Shown here: piece by piece, positions 1-10,289 of the stretch
Layout of the letters: every line of letters begins with the position of its first letter
How positions within the stretch are numbered: position 1 is the stretch's first letter
Assembly: GCA_023079485.1 (NCBI GenBank)
Contig: CM041090.1
Coordinates: 40,719,874-40,783,873, forward strand
Length of the DNA stretch: 64,000 nt
From: Archilochus colubris
Lineage: Eukaryota; Chordata; Aves; Apodiformes; Trochilidae
Direction of reading: 5' to 3'
The notes under the pieces: generated by a model
The model's database searches: none
What the model saw: the letters and a program-made list of their open reading frames with translations, nothing else
Told to the model about the DNA's origin: nothing
Program-made: the position numbers and the translations under genes

Positions 1-272
1 ACAGCAGAGACCACAGAAACCTCTGAGTCAAACAGTTTTTCTGGCAGTGCTGGCAGGGAGTTGGGGACAGAGGAGGACTCCAGTGTCCACAACCTCTTTG
101 AAATGTGCTGGAAGGGCAATGGATGCTCCAGGGATAGGGGACACTCCTCCCTTTCTCCTGGTATCTGATGGCCCCAGCAGCATCAGATGTGCTGAGCTTT
201 GCCAAAACATCCTTTTGGCTTTGTCTAAGCAGCCTTTTATTTGTGCCTGCAGTGCTTTATTCTTGACTTTAT
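1..272. other. unassigned non-coding DNA
   Basis: No repeat family, RNA gene or exon is recognised here. Short open frames on both strands have no recognisable domain and look like chance. Confidence 0.4.
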
Positions 273-411
273 TGAAGTATTCAAAGCCAGGTTGGATGGG
301 TTTGGAGCAACCTGGTCTAGTGGGTGATGTCCCTGCCCAGGGCAGGGGGCTGGAACTGGATGAGCTTTAAGGTTTCTCCCAAGCCAAACCAGTCTGAGAT
401 TCTATGAATCT
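273..411 (+). mobile_element. CR1 LINE, 3'-end fragment
   Basis: This is a 5'-truncated CR1 retroposon. The sense-strand 3' UTR runs from a ccaggttggatggg block through ggtctagtggg, ccctgccca and ggaactggatgagctttaagg, and ends in the octamer attctatg. CR1 moves by target-primed reverse transcription and usually leaves short 5'-truncated copies without poly(A) or clear target duplications, as here. No ORF2 sequence remains. Mismatches to the younger copies in this window suggest moderate age. Confidence 0.93.
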
Positions 412-1870
412 GTGGCTTGCAACATATTCAATGGGACCACAACAACTTGCAACTCTGCTCCTACCTCTCCCAAGTAACCCCCCAAGGTGCAGCACACCCT
501 AACCACCACACTGCTTTCCACCTTCCATAGTTTTGTTCTATTTACAGCTTATTTTCAGCCAGGCTTCCCTGGTGCTGGTTCTGGTTGATGCTCTCCTGTA
601 GGAGTTGGCTCAGGTTTTTAACATCCCACCCTCCAACAGCAGCTCCAAACCATCCAGCTGTGCAAGGGGAGATTTTGGCAGCAGGAAGGGAGAGGGCAGT
701 GGATGAAGGAGCCTGTCCTTCACACCAGCTCCCCTGTGGCAGCTCAGATCACCTCAGAGAAAAAAAAAATATTTTATTCTGAAGGTCTGACCTGGAGCAT
801 TTGGGATGTAGTTGTGTTGGATGGAAAAGAATGTCCCATAGAAGCAGCCTTGGTAGAGGACTTGAAGATTTAGGCACCCAAGGAGATTCAATGAGCTACC
901 CACAGCACAGCAGAAGCTCTGGGTCAGGGGTCTTGCTGTTGACCCCAGAATTCTCTATCACAGCCTCATTCCCATCACTTTTGGAGCATTTTTTGCCCTG
1001 GTTAAAGTCCATGGGAGCAGTGACAGGTTGGAGCTGCAGGGCTGGGTGGTTTCTTTGTGCTTTTCCAAAAAGATGGGACTGAGGTCTGACCAGAGGTAAA
1101 GCACCTTACTTCTTGAATATGCTAAACTTTAATAATGCCTTCAAAATTATAAATGAAAAGGAAAAAAAAAATAGAGGAGGTAATCTGGAGAATGTTTGAC
1201 TGTGAGCCCATTTGTGTTTTGGAATGACACAATGTGTGTGTTTTATGATAGCTGCAACCACTTTGGGTGAAGATAAGAGATTTAACATAATGTTTTTTTT
1301 CTTTGCCGTCATTTAGGAGAAAGAAAGAAAGAAGCCAACATACCATTGCTGAAAAACATAAACAAAGTGGCTTTTTATATCTCTTTCCTAAAACTTGGGC
1401 TGCTCCAGAAGTGTTTTTACTGAATGGCTGGTGGGGTTGGGTTGTTGGTTTTTTGTTGGGTTTTTTTTTCTCTTGGATTTTTTTTAAGTAGCTGAAATGT
1501 TGGTCAATTTTAAAACAGTTCCTTACAGCTTCCCAGATAAATAAATTAGAAGTTAGAGCTGGTTTAGTAGACACTTCCTGCCACGAAGGCCAGACAGGAT
1601 TCATTCCCTGTTTTCTCTGTCACGCAAAGACCAAGCTGGGAGCACACAGGTTATGACTAGGAGGGTGTTTCAACCTTCTCTCTATTTAATTAGTCATATA
1701 ATTAACACTTACTAAAAGGAGGTAATTTTTTCCAAGCCCTTGTAAACTCCTAACCACTTCATTGAGTTATTGCTACTTTCAAAAAGGCTGCTGCAGAAAA
1801 TGCTGGTGTTTTCCAGCTTTGGACAATTTTTTCCCTAGCAGAATGCAAGAACTGCATAGATAAAATCTCT
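412..1870. other. unassigned non-coding DNA
   Basis: No transposon or exon is recognised. The stretch contains short A and T runs near 760, 1160 and 1290, and a G/T-rich low-complexity stretch at about 1425-1490. The 160-residue minus-strand frame at 1122-1604 is lysine- and phenylalanine-rich because of these tracts and is not a credible gene. Confidence 0.4.
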
Positions 1871-1873
1871 GTA

Positions 1874-1931
1874 AGAAAAAAAAAAAAGCAAAAAAAAAAG
1901 CAAGAAATTAAAAAAAAAAAAGCAAGAAATT
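1874..1931. repeat. A-rich imperfect tandem repeat
   Basis: Runs of 9-12 A are separated by gcaagaaatt or agc spacers. The gcaagaaatt block occurs twice, at about 1900 and 1922, with an A run between the copies. It resembles slippage within an A-rich tract. Confidence 0.8.
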
Positions 1932-2357
1932 ATTCACTCTGTCTTTCCAAAGACTACGGTTGGCTTCCAACAGGTGAAAGACAAATAGTTTTAGTAATGA
2001 ATAGGAAAATATAGTAGGGTAAAAACAGTCTAAAGAAGGTAGTAGGGAGGAAAAAATGAGACTCCTGGAAAACCTACCATGAAAAATGACTATTTGTGGG
2101 ATTTCTTGTTAGCACATAGGCAGAGGATATCCCTACAGCTGTAACCACATCCCCATCCCTCCCCCAGTACCATATCCCTGGAGCTGGGTGTTGTGCCAGG
2201 ACCTGTCCCACCTGTGCAGGAACTGTCTCAGGAACAACTTTTCCCCAGCTGCTTGGGCAGCTCCTGGCATAATTCAGATGATTTCTTTCACATCCCAAAA
2301 AACTCACTGGTATTAGGAAAACTTTGCAAGGTGCAATGAGCACCCTGCTCTGTGCAC
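1932..2357. other. unassigned non-coding DNA
   Basis: Nothing is recognised between the A-rich repeat and the next CR1. The last 40 bases may belong to that element but do not match a block I can place. Confidence 0.35.
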
Positions 2358-3030
2358 AGGACCTGGGGGTGTTGGTCAACAGGAGCTGAACATGAGCCAG
2401 GGGGTGCCCAGGGGGCCAAGAAGGCCACCAGCATCCTGGATGGGACCATCCCTGGTGTGGGCAGCAGGAGCAGGGCAGGGATCATCCCCCTGTGCTGGGC
2501 ACTGGGGAGGCTGCACCTCAAATCCTGGGCTCAGTTCTGGGCCCCTGAGGCCAAGAAGGACATTGAGGGGCTGGAGTGTGTCCAGAGAAGGGAATGGAGC
2601 TGGGGAAGGGTCTGGAGCAGAAGTCTGCCCAGGAGCAGCTGAGGGAGCTGGGGGTGTTGATCCTGGAGCAGAGGAGGCTGAGGGGAGACCTTCTGGCTCT
2701 CTGCAACCCCCTGAGAGGAGGTTGGAGCCAGGGGGGGTCGGGCTCTGCTCCCAAGGAACAAGGGATGGGAGAAGAGGAACTTTGGGCCTCAAGTTGTGCC
2801 AGGGGAGGTTTAGGTTGGAGCTGGGGAAGAATTTCTCCCTGGCAAGGGTTGTCAGGGCCTGGCCCAGGCTGCCCAGGGCAGGGCTGGAGTCCCCATCATC
2901 CCTGGAGGGGTTTCAGAGCCCTGGAGATGTGGGGATGAGGGACATGGGGCAGGGGTGGCCTTGGCACTGCTGTGTTATGGTTGGATTCAGTGATCTTAAA
3001 GTCTTTCCCAACCAAAAAAATTCTATGATT
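2358..3030 (+). mobile_element. CR1 LINE with ORF2 C-terminal remnant (copy B)
   Basis: About 670 bp of CR1 cover the end of ORF2 and the 3' UTR. Recognisable pieces of the ORF2 C-terminus include a QVA/GAKKA-like start near 2392, [21 protein letters not shown] around 2640-2700, and [22 protein letters not shown] around 2790-2850. They lie in different frames, so the coding sequence is broken by frameshifts. The subfamily-specific tail reads gacatggggcaggggtggcc, then ttggattcagtgatc, and ends attctatg near 3027. Positions 2456-2972 match the copy at 28661-29177 with five differences by hand count. Homology to that copy continues past the CR1 end to about 3085. Confidence 0.95.
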
Positions 3031-3037
3031 GTGTCTT

Positions 3038-3055
3038 GGGTCAAGTCTCTGACCC
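3038..3055 (+). repeat. short inverted repeat beyond CR1 tail
   Basis: GGGTCA and TGACCC arms flank a 6-base spacer just downstream of the CR1 terminus. The same hairpin, with one spacer change, follows the related copy at 29253-29270. Confidence 0.7.
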
Positions 3056-3085
3056 GCCACATGGCACATTGGTGCTTTCTCCAAT

Positions 3086-3890
3086 CAGAACTATTCCATG
3101 AAAAGGTCCTGACGTGATGTGTGCTCTGCCCAGGCAATACTGTGAACACCCCTTACCCCATCAGTGAACTTCTCTTTGGTGACAAAAACAGTTTTCCTGG
3201 GGAAGGAGACACGTGGGGGCAGTGAATCTGTGATCCTCACTGTTCCTAGTGCACTGTTTTGGCCTCAGAGAAGAAGGCATTGATGCAGTTGCCTTGTTAC
3301 TCCCAGTTTTCTCCCTGCTGCAATGGGAATATAAGCTTTATAAACCTTGCTTTGGTCCTGGCTTCCTTGAGTGACCCTTTTGTGTCTGGTAGTAATTGGT
3401 AAAATGAGGGCAGTGATCTTCAACAGCTTTTTGGCCCACCTCCTTAAGGAAAACAGAGTTTTTTCCATCACAGGCTCCACGAATGTGTGTGACAGAGCAA
3501 AAGAAAGCAAACCTACATGAGAAGGAACTTTGCTTTTAGAAACATGTGTTATTCTGGTTGCAGATGGACTCCAAGGCTCTGTCAAAGCCAAAGGCCAGCT
3601 TGGAAACTCACGGTGAGAAATGATCCCTTGGTCAAATCACTCATGTCAAGCCAAAAATTAAATTAATATTATGGGGCTAAGTTCTCCATTTCTGGGGGGC
3701 AAAAAAAGATTGCCCACAGGGTCAACTGGTTGTTCCTGGGTTTTCTTGAGGAGGGTCTTGTATTCGGGGTGTAGTAGGCACCCCAAAGGGACCACTCATT
3801 AATGGGTGACAAACTGCACGTTCCCAGGCCAGGGCTGAGTGTCCCTGCACATCTCCAGTCATCCCTGCCATTACTCATCATTCCTGTCAC
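3086..3890. other. unassigned non-coding DNA
   Basis: No transposon is recognised. The 108-residue minus-strand frame at 3265-3591 has no domain that I can name. Confidence 0.4.
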
Positions 3891-3904
3891 CTTCCCTCTT
3901 CCAG

Positions 3905-4095
3905 AATGTTGTCCGTCGTGTTTCCCCGCGCGCCTTGGAATGCGCTAAAGTAATCAAAAGAGCAGCTGACAAAATAGATGAGGAAAGTGTGTTCTTTAGG
4001 GACGTTGCACAAAGGGCACAACAGGCCATTGGGGATGTGCCACTTCTGCCCTCCAGAAACCTTCACATTCACAACGAGGCTGGCAGAAAGGGTCT
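3905..4095 (+). other. exon-like or conserved-element-like block
   Basis: A pyrimidine-rich run ending in cttccag (3904) is followed by an open frame reading NVVRRVSPRALECAKVIKRA, then a charged helical-looking stretch (KIDEESVFFRDVAQRAQQ). The block retains CpGs (gtccgtcgtg, cccgcgcgcc), unlike its surroundings. I do not recognise the peptide, and no good GT donor keeps the frame at the 3' side. It could be an internal exon, a decayed exon or a conserved enhancer with homeobox and E-box cores (TAATCA, CAGCTG). Chance cannot be excluded. Confidence 0.25.
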
Positions 4096-4099
4096 CTCC

Positions 4100-5105
4100 C
4101 ATCCTCTGTGTGTGCAGACACGGTCCCTCTGTCCTTGGCTTTGTTAGGTACTATCTGTCTGCTTTCCTAATTAGCCAGAGTCCTGCTACCTCTCCTAGCA
4201 GACATGATGCAAAATAAATGACCTAAGAATTCCCTTCAGAACATGGCTCATTAGTGACGGACCAAACACTGGGAAAAGCAGGAGAAGGGCTGGTTGGAGC
4301 CCAGCAAGGAGCTGAGCTAAATGATCTACCAGCTTCTTTCCCTTCACACAGCCCGAGGCTGCAATCTGGGTTGCACCCCAAAGGTGCCCTGGCTCACATC
4401 AGGCTCTCTCTGAGTCCACCGCCCTTCCCAATCATTCCACAATCCTCATGAACATATGGCTCTGGCAGTTGTCAAAAAATGTTGGACAGAGGCTTTGTGG
4501 TTGGCTTGATCTCTCCCATCTGGTCATCCGATCTCTTTGTTCGCTGGACGCTGATCCCTCCACTCTCTGTGGAGATAATTTGAGTAACACTTCCCTTGTG
4601 TTTTTTTTTTTTCGTTCTGCTGCCTTGGTTTTTCTCTCTGCTAGGAAGTGCAATCTCCTCCTGCTTGGCTTCGGAGATAAGAATGGTCTGGCTTGACCCT
4701 GGCTGCCTGGAGAGATTTGTTTGGTCTTTTCTGTAGTGCAGAGCACACAGCGCGAGCGGCCCAGCAAACCCCTCCAAGATCAGTGGGGCAGTTTGCAATG
4801 AGGTGCCTGAAGAAGTGAGAAATAGCATCCTCTGACCTGGAGCCTTTGCTTTTCCTCAAGGTGAGGTGTAACAATAACACTGTACCTTTTTTATTTTTTT
4901 TCATATTTTTTTTTCCAAAGCCACTGTAAGCTGTGAGCATCTCTCTTCAACGCACCCAGCACTTTGCACCAGCTGGAGGAGAGATGAGGAGTCCCAGGGG
5001 GTCACCATTAAAACTCCTCTCCCTCTTTCTTTTTTTTTTTATTTTATCAGGCTTCTTTTTTTCCTCACCCAGCTCTGGCTGAACCCTGATGAACTTCCCC
5101 TGCAT
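4100..5105. other. unassigned non-coding DNA with T-rich tracts
   Basis: T runs occur at about 4601-4612, 4887-4913 and 5030-5040. No repeat family or exon is recognised. The lysine-rich minus-strand frames between 4432 and 4940 arise from the T tracts. Confidence 0.4.
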
Positions 5106-5109
5106 CCCC

Positions 5110-5395
5110 TTCCCCGCCGGCGCGTTTGCCACTGTGAACTTCCCGTGCCTGACCCGGGAGCGTCTCCGAGAGGTGTGATTCAAGTTGTGGCGGGAACGGC
5201 TGCAGCCGGAGGAAGGAGATTGCTGACCCACCCCTGGCTCCTGCCCAACCTTCCTAATTAAGGCAGGAATGTCTCTGGACTCCAGCTCTCCCGGCTCAAC
5301 TGCAGCGAGGGCCACTTGGCTTTCCTCTCCCAGCGCTTCCTTAGCAATCCATCTGCGCGGGTCACGCCGGGCAAGGCACGCTGTGTGCCCTGACA
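5110..5395. promoter_or_regulatory. CpG-rich patch, candidate regulatory element
   Basis: A hand count gives 19 CpGs in about 285 bp, including ccccgccggcgcg at 5112-5124 and ctgcgcgggtcacgccggg at 5353-5371. That is far above the rest of the window, where long stretches have almost none. It is small for a gene-start CpG island, and no first exon or TATA element can be tied to it. It could be an orphan CpG island, an enhancer or the edge of a promoter. Strand is unknown. Confidence 0.35.
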
Positions 5396-5896
5396 GATCA
5401 GCATGTTTTGTCACAGCAGCACTGGTGGGGCCAGGCAGAGGTCCTGTGACCTGGGAGGAAGAGGAGGAAGATGATGCAAAGACCAGGGAAGGCCTCTAGT
5501 GTGTCTTGGTACTGCTGCTGCTCCATGGGATGATGCTCTTCTTGGTGTAGAGAAGTCCCCCTTCCATGACAAGGGTCATCTGGGGTCACTCACCATGTCC
5601 TTGCCACCAAGTGCATGTTTGCTGGTGTGAATTTGGGAAGGTGCTTTTGCCAAAAATCGTTGCTTCTCTTCTTTTCCCAGCATTATTTGTTGCTAAAGCT
5701 GGGTTGTTCAGGTTTCTGTTGCTTTTTTTGTTTTTAAATGTAAAGTCTGGAAGAAGAGAAACAAAAAGGAGCAGAAATCTCTTTTTATATCCAGTCCTAA
5801 AGTGGGAAGAGGGGTTGACAAGGCAGCTCTATGAGGTCCCATCCACCCTGAAGCTGTCAGTTATTATAGAAAAAGACTGCAATTCTCTTCATACAT
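5396..5896. other. unassigned non-coding DNA
   Basis: No repeat or gene is recognised. A short acidic stretch of open frame near 5455 (EEEEEDDAK) comes from a purine-rich run. Confidence 0.35.
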
Positions 5897-6193
5897 GAAA
5901 GCTGGAGAGGGACTTTTTACAAGGGATGAAGGGGAACAGTTTTAAGCTGCAAGAAGGGAGACTGAGGTGAGATTTGAGGGAGAAATCTTTGGTGTGAGGG
6001 TGCTGAGCCCCTTTGCCAGGTTTCCCAGAGAAGCTGTGGCTGCCCCATCCCTGGCAGTGTCTCAGCCCAGGTTGGATGGGGCTTGGAGCAACCTGGGCTG
6101 GTGGGAGGTGTCCCTGACCATCGCAGGGGGTTGGAAAGAAATGATCTTTATGGTTCTCTCCAACCCAAATCAGCCTGGGATTCTGGGATTTGT
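5897..6193 (+). mobile_element. CR1 LINE, 3' fragment
   Basis: The copy starts in the agctggagagggacttttt block and continues through gtgagggtgctgagcccc, gtttcccagagaagctgtgg, ccccatccctggcagtgtct and ggatggggcttggagcaacc. It ends in the cctgggattctggg tail. It belongs to the same subfamily as the copies at 8525, 11857, 16180, 17358 and 50079. ORF2 is essentially lost. Confidence 0.95.
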
Positions 6194-6898
6194 GGTCAAA
6201 TGGCAGCTTCTCTCCTCTGCTTGCTGTTGCATGATAAGGAGGGAAGACCAGATCCCACAAACAGGGGTGGTTTGCAACTTAGGGACAGGGGGGGGTTCAT
6301 CCCTCCCAGAGCTTTACAGGTTCCTAAAAATCTTTCTTTGGCTTTCTGTCTTCACAGGGCCTTACAACAGTGGAATAATGCCATGGAGATAGCATGGAGC
6401 GGGAAGACAACGTGGAACAATGCAGGAGCCTTGGAAGAGCAGCACAGAACAGATTTCCTTGAGAGTGTGTGTATATATATATTATACATATATTTATAAA
6501 TAGAATATAAAAAATAACTCAAATATATGCATTTTATTTAGGTTTAAACTGGTGACAACACCTTTGTGACTTTCTGTGTGGGTGAAATAATCTTCTGTGG
6601 AGTTGCTGTGGGTCATCCCCAGCCTGCAGAGACAGGAAGGTGGCAACTGGGTCCAAGAGTGAAAGGGGACGTTGTGCAGAGAGGTCCTGTACAAGGTAAC
6701 TGACTTTTGAAAAAGAGTCTGAAAAAAACCTGAAAAGTTTTATAGTGCATGAGGATTCTTTTTGCATTATGTTGACAACAAAGAGTCTTATTACAAAGGA
6801 TACTGGCTGTTATCACCTCCAGAACATTACCTATCCCTGTGCACATGAAGATACACATCTCCACCTTCTGCTCTTACTTTCCTTAATGGTGACACTGG
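6194..6898. other. unassigned DNA with an AT microsatellite
   Basis: A TA-rich tract with gtgtgtatatatatatt and atacatatatttata lies at about 6465-6500. No gene or transposon is recognised in the remainder. Confidence 0.45.
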
Positions 6899-7107
6899 TC
6901 CAGGTTGCCCAGAGAAGTTGTTCCTGCCACATCCTCTTTCTTCACAAGAGAGAAACATCTTTGGAGGTGTGAGAGCATCTTGGTTGCCAGGTTGGATGGG
7001 GCTTGGAGCATCCTGGTCTAGTGGGAGGTGTCCCTGCCCATGGCAGAGGAGTTGGAACTAAATGATCTTTAAGGTCCCTCCCAATTCAAATTATTCTGTG
7101 ATTCCAT
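6899..7107 (+). mobile_element. CR1 LINE, 3' fragment with internal insertion
   Basis: The copy opens with ccaggttgcccagagaag and resumes at gccaggttggatggggcttg near 6987. It ends with ggaactaaatgatctttaag and attctgtgattcc. Between the two conserved blocks lie about 50 bases (6935-6986) that do not fit the family, so either a small insertion or local rearrangement separates them. Confidence 0.9.
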
Positions 7108-7978
7108 GAGGACTGAACAGGCAGGGGTTAAACCCCTCCTTGGATTGCCTGGAAACACCTTCCAGACAGCATCCCAGTGACACCTGGGGCTTTCTGTGTC
7201 CTGCAAAACTGGGGACAGGTCCCAGCCTGACAGCCTGGCACCCTCCCAGAGCCACCAGTGCCACTCGAGTCAATGGGGCTCCACACTCCAGTAAGGCAAA
7301 CAGGAATTAACCTTTGCCATGGCTTGTCCTAGCCAAAAGCTATTGTTAAGAAACTTGGACAGAGTCCATTTGGCCTGGGTGGTTATAAGAGCAGAGAGTA
7401 AATAATCTGACATTTGAAATAAGTTAACAGGGAGTGAGTTTTGCCACGGGCTTCACCTTCAGATGAGCAGAGCCCTGCAACATAAAGGGATGCAAACTAC
7501 ATCAATGCAGCTAAAAACCCTATAAGCAGATTTTACACCCTGCCCTGCAAATGCAGTGGCCTGGCAGCATGGCCTGAAAAAAAAAACAACAGCCCAAAGC
7601 CACTGAAAATATCCCCTGGACATCTCCATGCAGGTCTGTGGAATGAGGGTTCTTTATTTGCTGTGGTATTTCTCCTTAATAATTTCCACTGACACTTCCA
7701 TGGTGGTGTTTCTAAAGCATTAAAAATAAATAATTATAAAGAACTATTTCTAAGACATTAGAAATAAAACGTAAGAACAAAAATGACCCCTATATTCTTC
7801 CAGAACCACCTCTTCCTAAGAGGATATTTACCCTCATCTGCAGTCATCCTGATGGTACTTTCACCCTTCCAAAGACACAGGCACTGCTCTTCATTATTTC
7901 TCATCAGAAAGGAGATCCAGTTCCCTGGATATTTAATTTAGCTGGGACACATCTGCTAAGGTCTGCAGATTTCAGGCC
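7108..7978. other. unassigned non-coding DNA
   Basis: No repeat family or exon is recognised. Confidence 0.4.
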
Positions 7979-8021
7979 AAAGAAAAAAAAAAGGAAAAAA
8001 AAGAAAAAAAAGAAAAAAAAG
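7979..8021. repeat. purine tract, (GAAAAAAA)n
   Basis: This is a pure-purine tract with near-regular G spacing, three to four units of 9 bases. It is followed directly by AT-rich single-copy sequence. Confidence 0.9.
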
Positions 8022-8280
8022 TTATTTATTCAGTTATATTTTCAAGTATTTTGGGAACTTTTTGCCAGAATGTCCTTTATTATTTTTTCCCCTGTGCTTC
8101 AAAGATGTCTATTTAAGCATTTTTACATGCACCTGTAATGCAGGGCCCTGCATGCTTATTTTAAAGGCACAAGGTGCAGGTGATGAATGTCTCATTAGCA
8201 TCTCTTTAATCACTTAATTCTGGGAGGAAGCTGCCAACCTCTGGGCTGGAGCATCGTGAGCAGGCGTTTCAAGGGATTTT
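8022..8280. other. AT-rich block with 16-bp perfect palindrome
   Basis: The palindrome ATGCAGGGCCCTGCAT occupies 8138-8153. Surrounding sequence is AT-rich with no repeat family recognised and includes TTTAAG, TTAATCACTTAATT and CATTAGCAT motifs of the kind bound by homeodomain factors. It is a candidate conserved non-coding element, unproven. Confidence 0.25.
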
Positions 8281-8524
8281 ATTTGTCTTGGAGTTTTCTT
8301 GGCAGGAGCAAGTTGCAAGAATTGGTAGCTGAGCAAGTAATGGAATTATAATACCAAAATTGTTCCCTGGAATTGCCAGGTAAGCACAAGCACAATGAGC
8401 AGGGCTCTTTCCATGGGCAGACACAACAAAATTCAGCTCCACCTGTTGGAGCCTCTCTTTTGCCCTGGTGTGTTGTGTTTTGGGTGAAGGTGGTGGTTTC
8501 TTCCATGCCTCTTCTCATGGAGTA

Positions 8525-8800
8525 TGGAATCCTAGAGTCATAGTATGGTTTGGGTTGGAAGGGACCTTAAAAATCATCCATTGCCACCCCCTGCCATGGT
8601 CAGGGACACCTCCCACCAGCCCAGGTTGCTCCAAGCCCCATCCAACCTGGGCTGAGATACTGCCAGGGATGGGGCAGCCACAGCTTCTCTGGGAAACCTG
8701 TGCCAGAGCCTCACTAAACTCAAATTAAAGAATTCCTTCCTAGTGTCCAACCTAAGTCTCTCCTCTTCAAATTTTAAAGAATTTCCCCTTGTCCTCTCAC
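8525..8800 (-). mobile_element. CR1 LINE, 3' fragment (antisense)
   Basis: Read on the plus strand, it opens with the inverted octamers (tcctagagtcatag) and ggtttgggttggaagggacc, then gccaccccctgccatggtca and tccaacctgggctgag. It fades in ccccttgtcctctcac. It is 5'-truncated and lies head-to-head with the plus-strand CR1 at 8928, with their 5' ends about 127 bp apart. Confidence 0.95.
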
Positions 8801-8927
8801 AAACCCTACCCCCAGCATGAGATCCTGGAGTCTGGTTGCTATGGATGAAAGACAGAGAGGAGCTCAGCATCACATGGTGAGGACAAGAGCTGCATCAGAA
8901 CCTCTGCTAAACCTGGAAAAAAAAACC

Positions 8928-9458
8928 TCAGCCCTGGTGAGGCCACACCTCGAGTTCTGTGTCCAGTTCTGGGCCCCTCAGCTCAGGAAGGAGATTGAGG
9001 TGCTGGAGCGTGTCCAAAGGAGGCAACCAGGCTGGTGAAGGGACTGGAGCACAGACCCTATGAGGAAGGGCTGAGGGAGCTGGGGGTGTTGAGGCTGGAG
9101 AAGAGGAGGCTCAGGGGAGACCTCATCACTCTCTCCAACTCCCTGAAAGGAGGTTGGAGCCAGGGGGGGGTTGGGCTCTTTTCCCAGGCAACTCTCAGCA
9201 AGACAAGAGGGCACAAAAGGTCTCAAGTTGTGCCAGGGGAGGTTTAGGTTGGAGATGAGAAAGAATTTCTTTCTGGAGAGGGTGATCAGGCATTGGAATG
9301 GGCTGCCCAGGGAAGTAGTGGATTCTCCGTGTCTGGAGATATTTCCAAAGAGCCTGGATGTGGCACTGAGTGCCATGGGCTGGGAACTGCAGTGGGAGTG
9401 GATCAAGGGTTGGACTTGATGATCTCTGAGGTCCCTTCCAACCCAGCCAATTCTATGA
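8928..9458 (+). mobile_element. CR1 LINE with ORF2 C-terminal remnant
   Basis: About 530 bp belong to the subfamily whose tail contains ggcactgagtgccatgggct and ggttggacttgatgatctct. The ORF2 remnant reads [20 protein letters not shown] to about 9038, then shifts frame to [20 protein letters not shown] and ..[15 protein letters not shown]. It shifts again near 9210, where an insertion precedes [20 protein letters not shown]. It is therefore a pseudogene of the reverse-transcriptase C-terminus. The end is attctatg at about 9450-9457. Confidence 0.96.
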
Positions 9459-10289
9459 AATTTGAGAAGACTCCTGGTTCCTCCTGTGGAGAGCTCCCTG
9501 CTGCTCCTCAGCCTTGGAGGAGGATCCATGGGGCAGGATGAGCAGGGGTCTTTGCAAGGGATGGAGAAAGCAGAGGGTAAGCCTGGTGTGGGCAAGAGAG
9601 GAGAAAAATGTGCCCAGAGAAGAAGAAATAATTCAATGGGATGAGGCAGTGACTATTGGGGTTTCTGGCAGTGCCACACAAAAAGCATCTTCATGGGGAA
9701 GAGTGGTTTTGCATACATGAGGGAGGCTGGCTCAGGGGAAACACAGGGCAGGAGTTTGTGGTGTTAAAAATTGTATCCTGGGCTGAGATGTGAAATGAGC
9801 TGCATGGTTGGTGGTTTGTGTGTTTGTTTGTTTGTTTTTAATTGGACTTTGGGAACAGAATTCAGTTGCTAATAAATTAATATCATCTCTCAGCATCTCG
9901 GGTGGTGTTACTGGGTTAATGAGTGGATTATAACCTTTAATTTACTACAGGTGCAAAAGCAGATTTGATAAGCACCATGAATAAGGTGGAAGGTAGGGGT
10001 GAGAAGTGAAAAAACCAAATTCACTCAATGTGTTGCTTTGCTTCTGTCCAAACAAGCAGAGCAGAAGTAGTGAACAACTTCAGTAGTTCATAAGTTGCAG
10101 ATAAAATTAAATCTCCCTTGACTGGTTTGTAGGGCTAATTAGGAAACTCCCTGGCCAGGGATGAAGATGCTGATGTGAGGACTCAAAGCTGAGCTCTGCA
10201 AAGACTGTTGTGACTTGGGTTGTAGCTGGGATCATCTGAAGATAGGAATGTGGCAAGAGTTTAAGGAAGAGGTGGGATATAAAGGAAGG
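9459..10289. other. unassigned non-coding DNA
   Basis: It contains a (GTTT)n microsatellite at about 9813-9838. No gene or transposon is recognised. Confidence 0.4.
9813..9838. repeat. (GTTT)n microsatellite
   Basis: About five GTTT units are interrupted by one GTGT. Confidence 0.85.

Noticed and set aside
2392..3117. 241-codon plus-strand open frame
   Set aside because: It lies almost entirely inside a frameshifted CR1 and mixes wrong-frame translation with short correct-frame ORF2 pieces.
4305..4350. Possible ancient CR1 tail (gagctaaatgatctaccag)
   Set aside because: Only one short block resembles CR1. No octamer or upstream block supports it.
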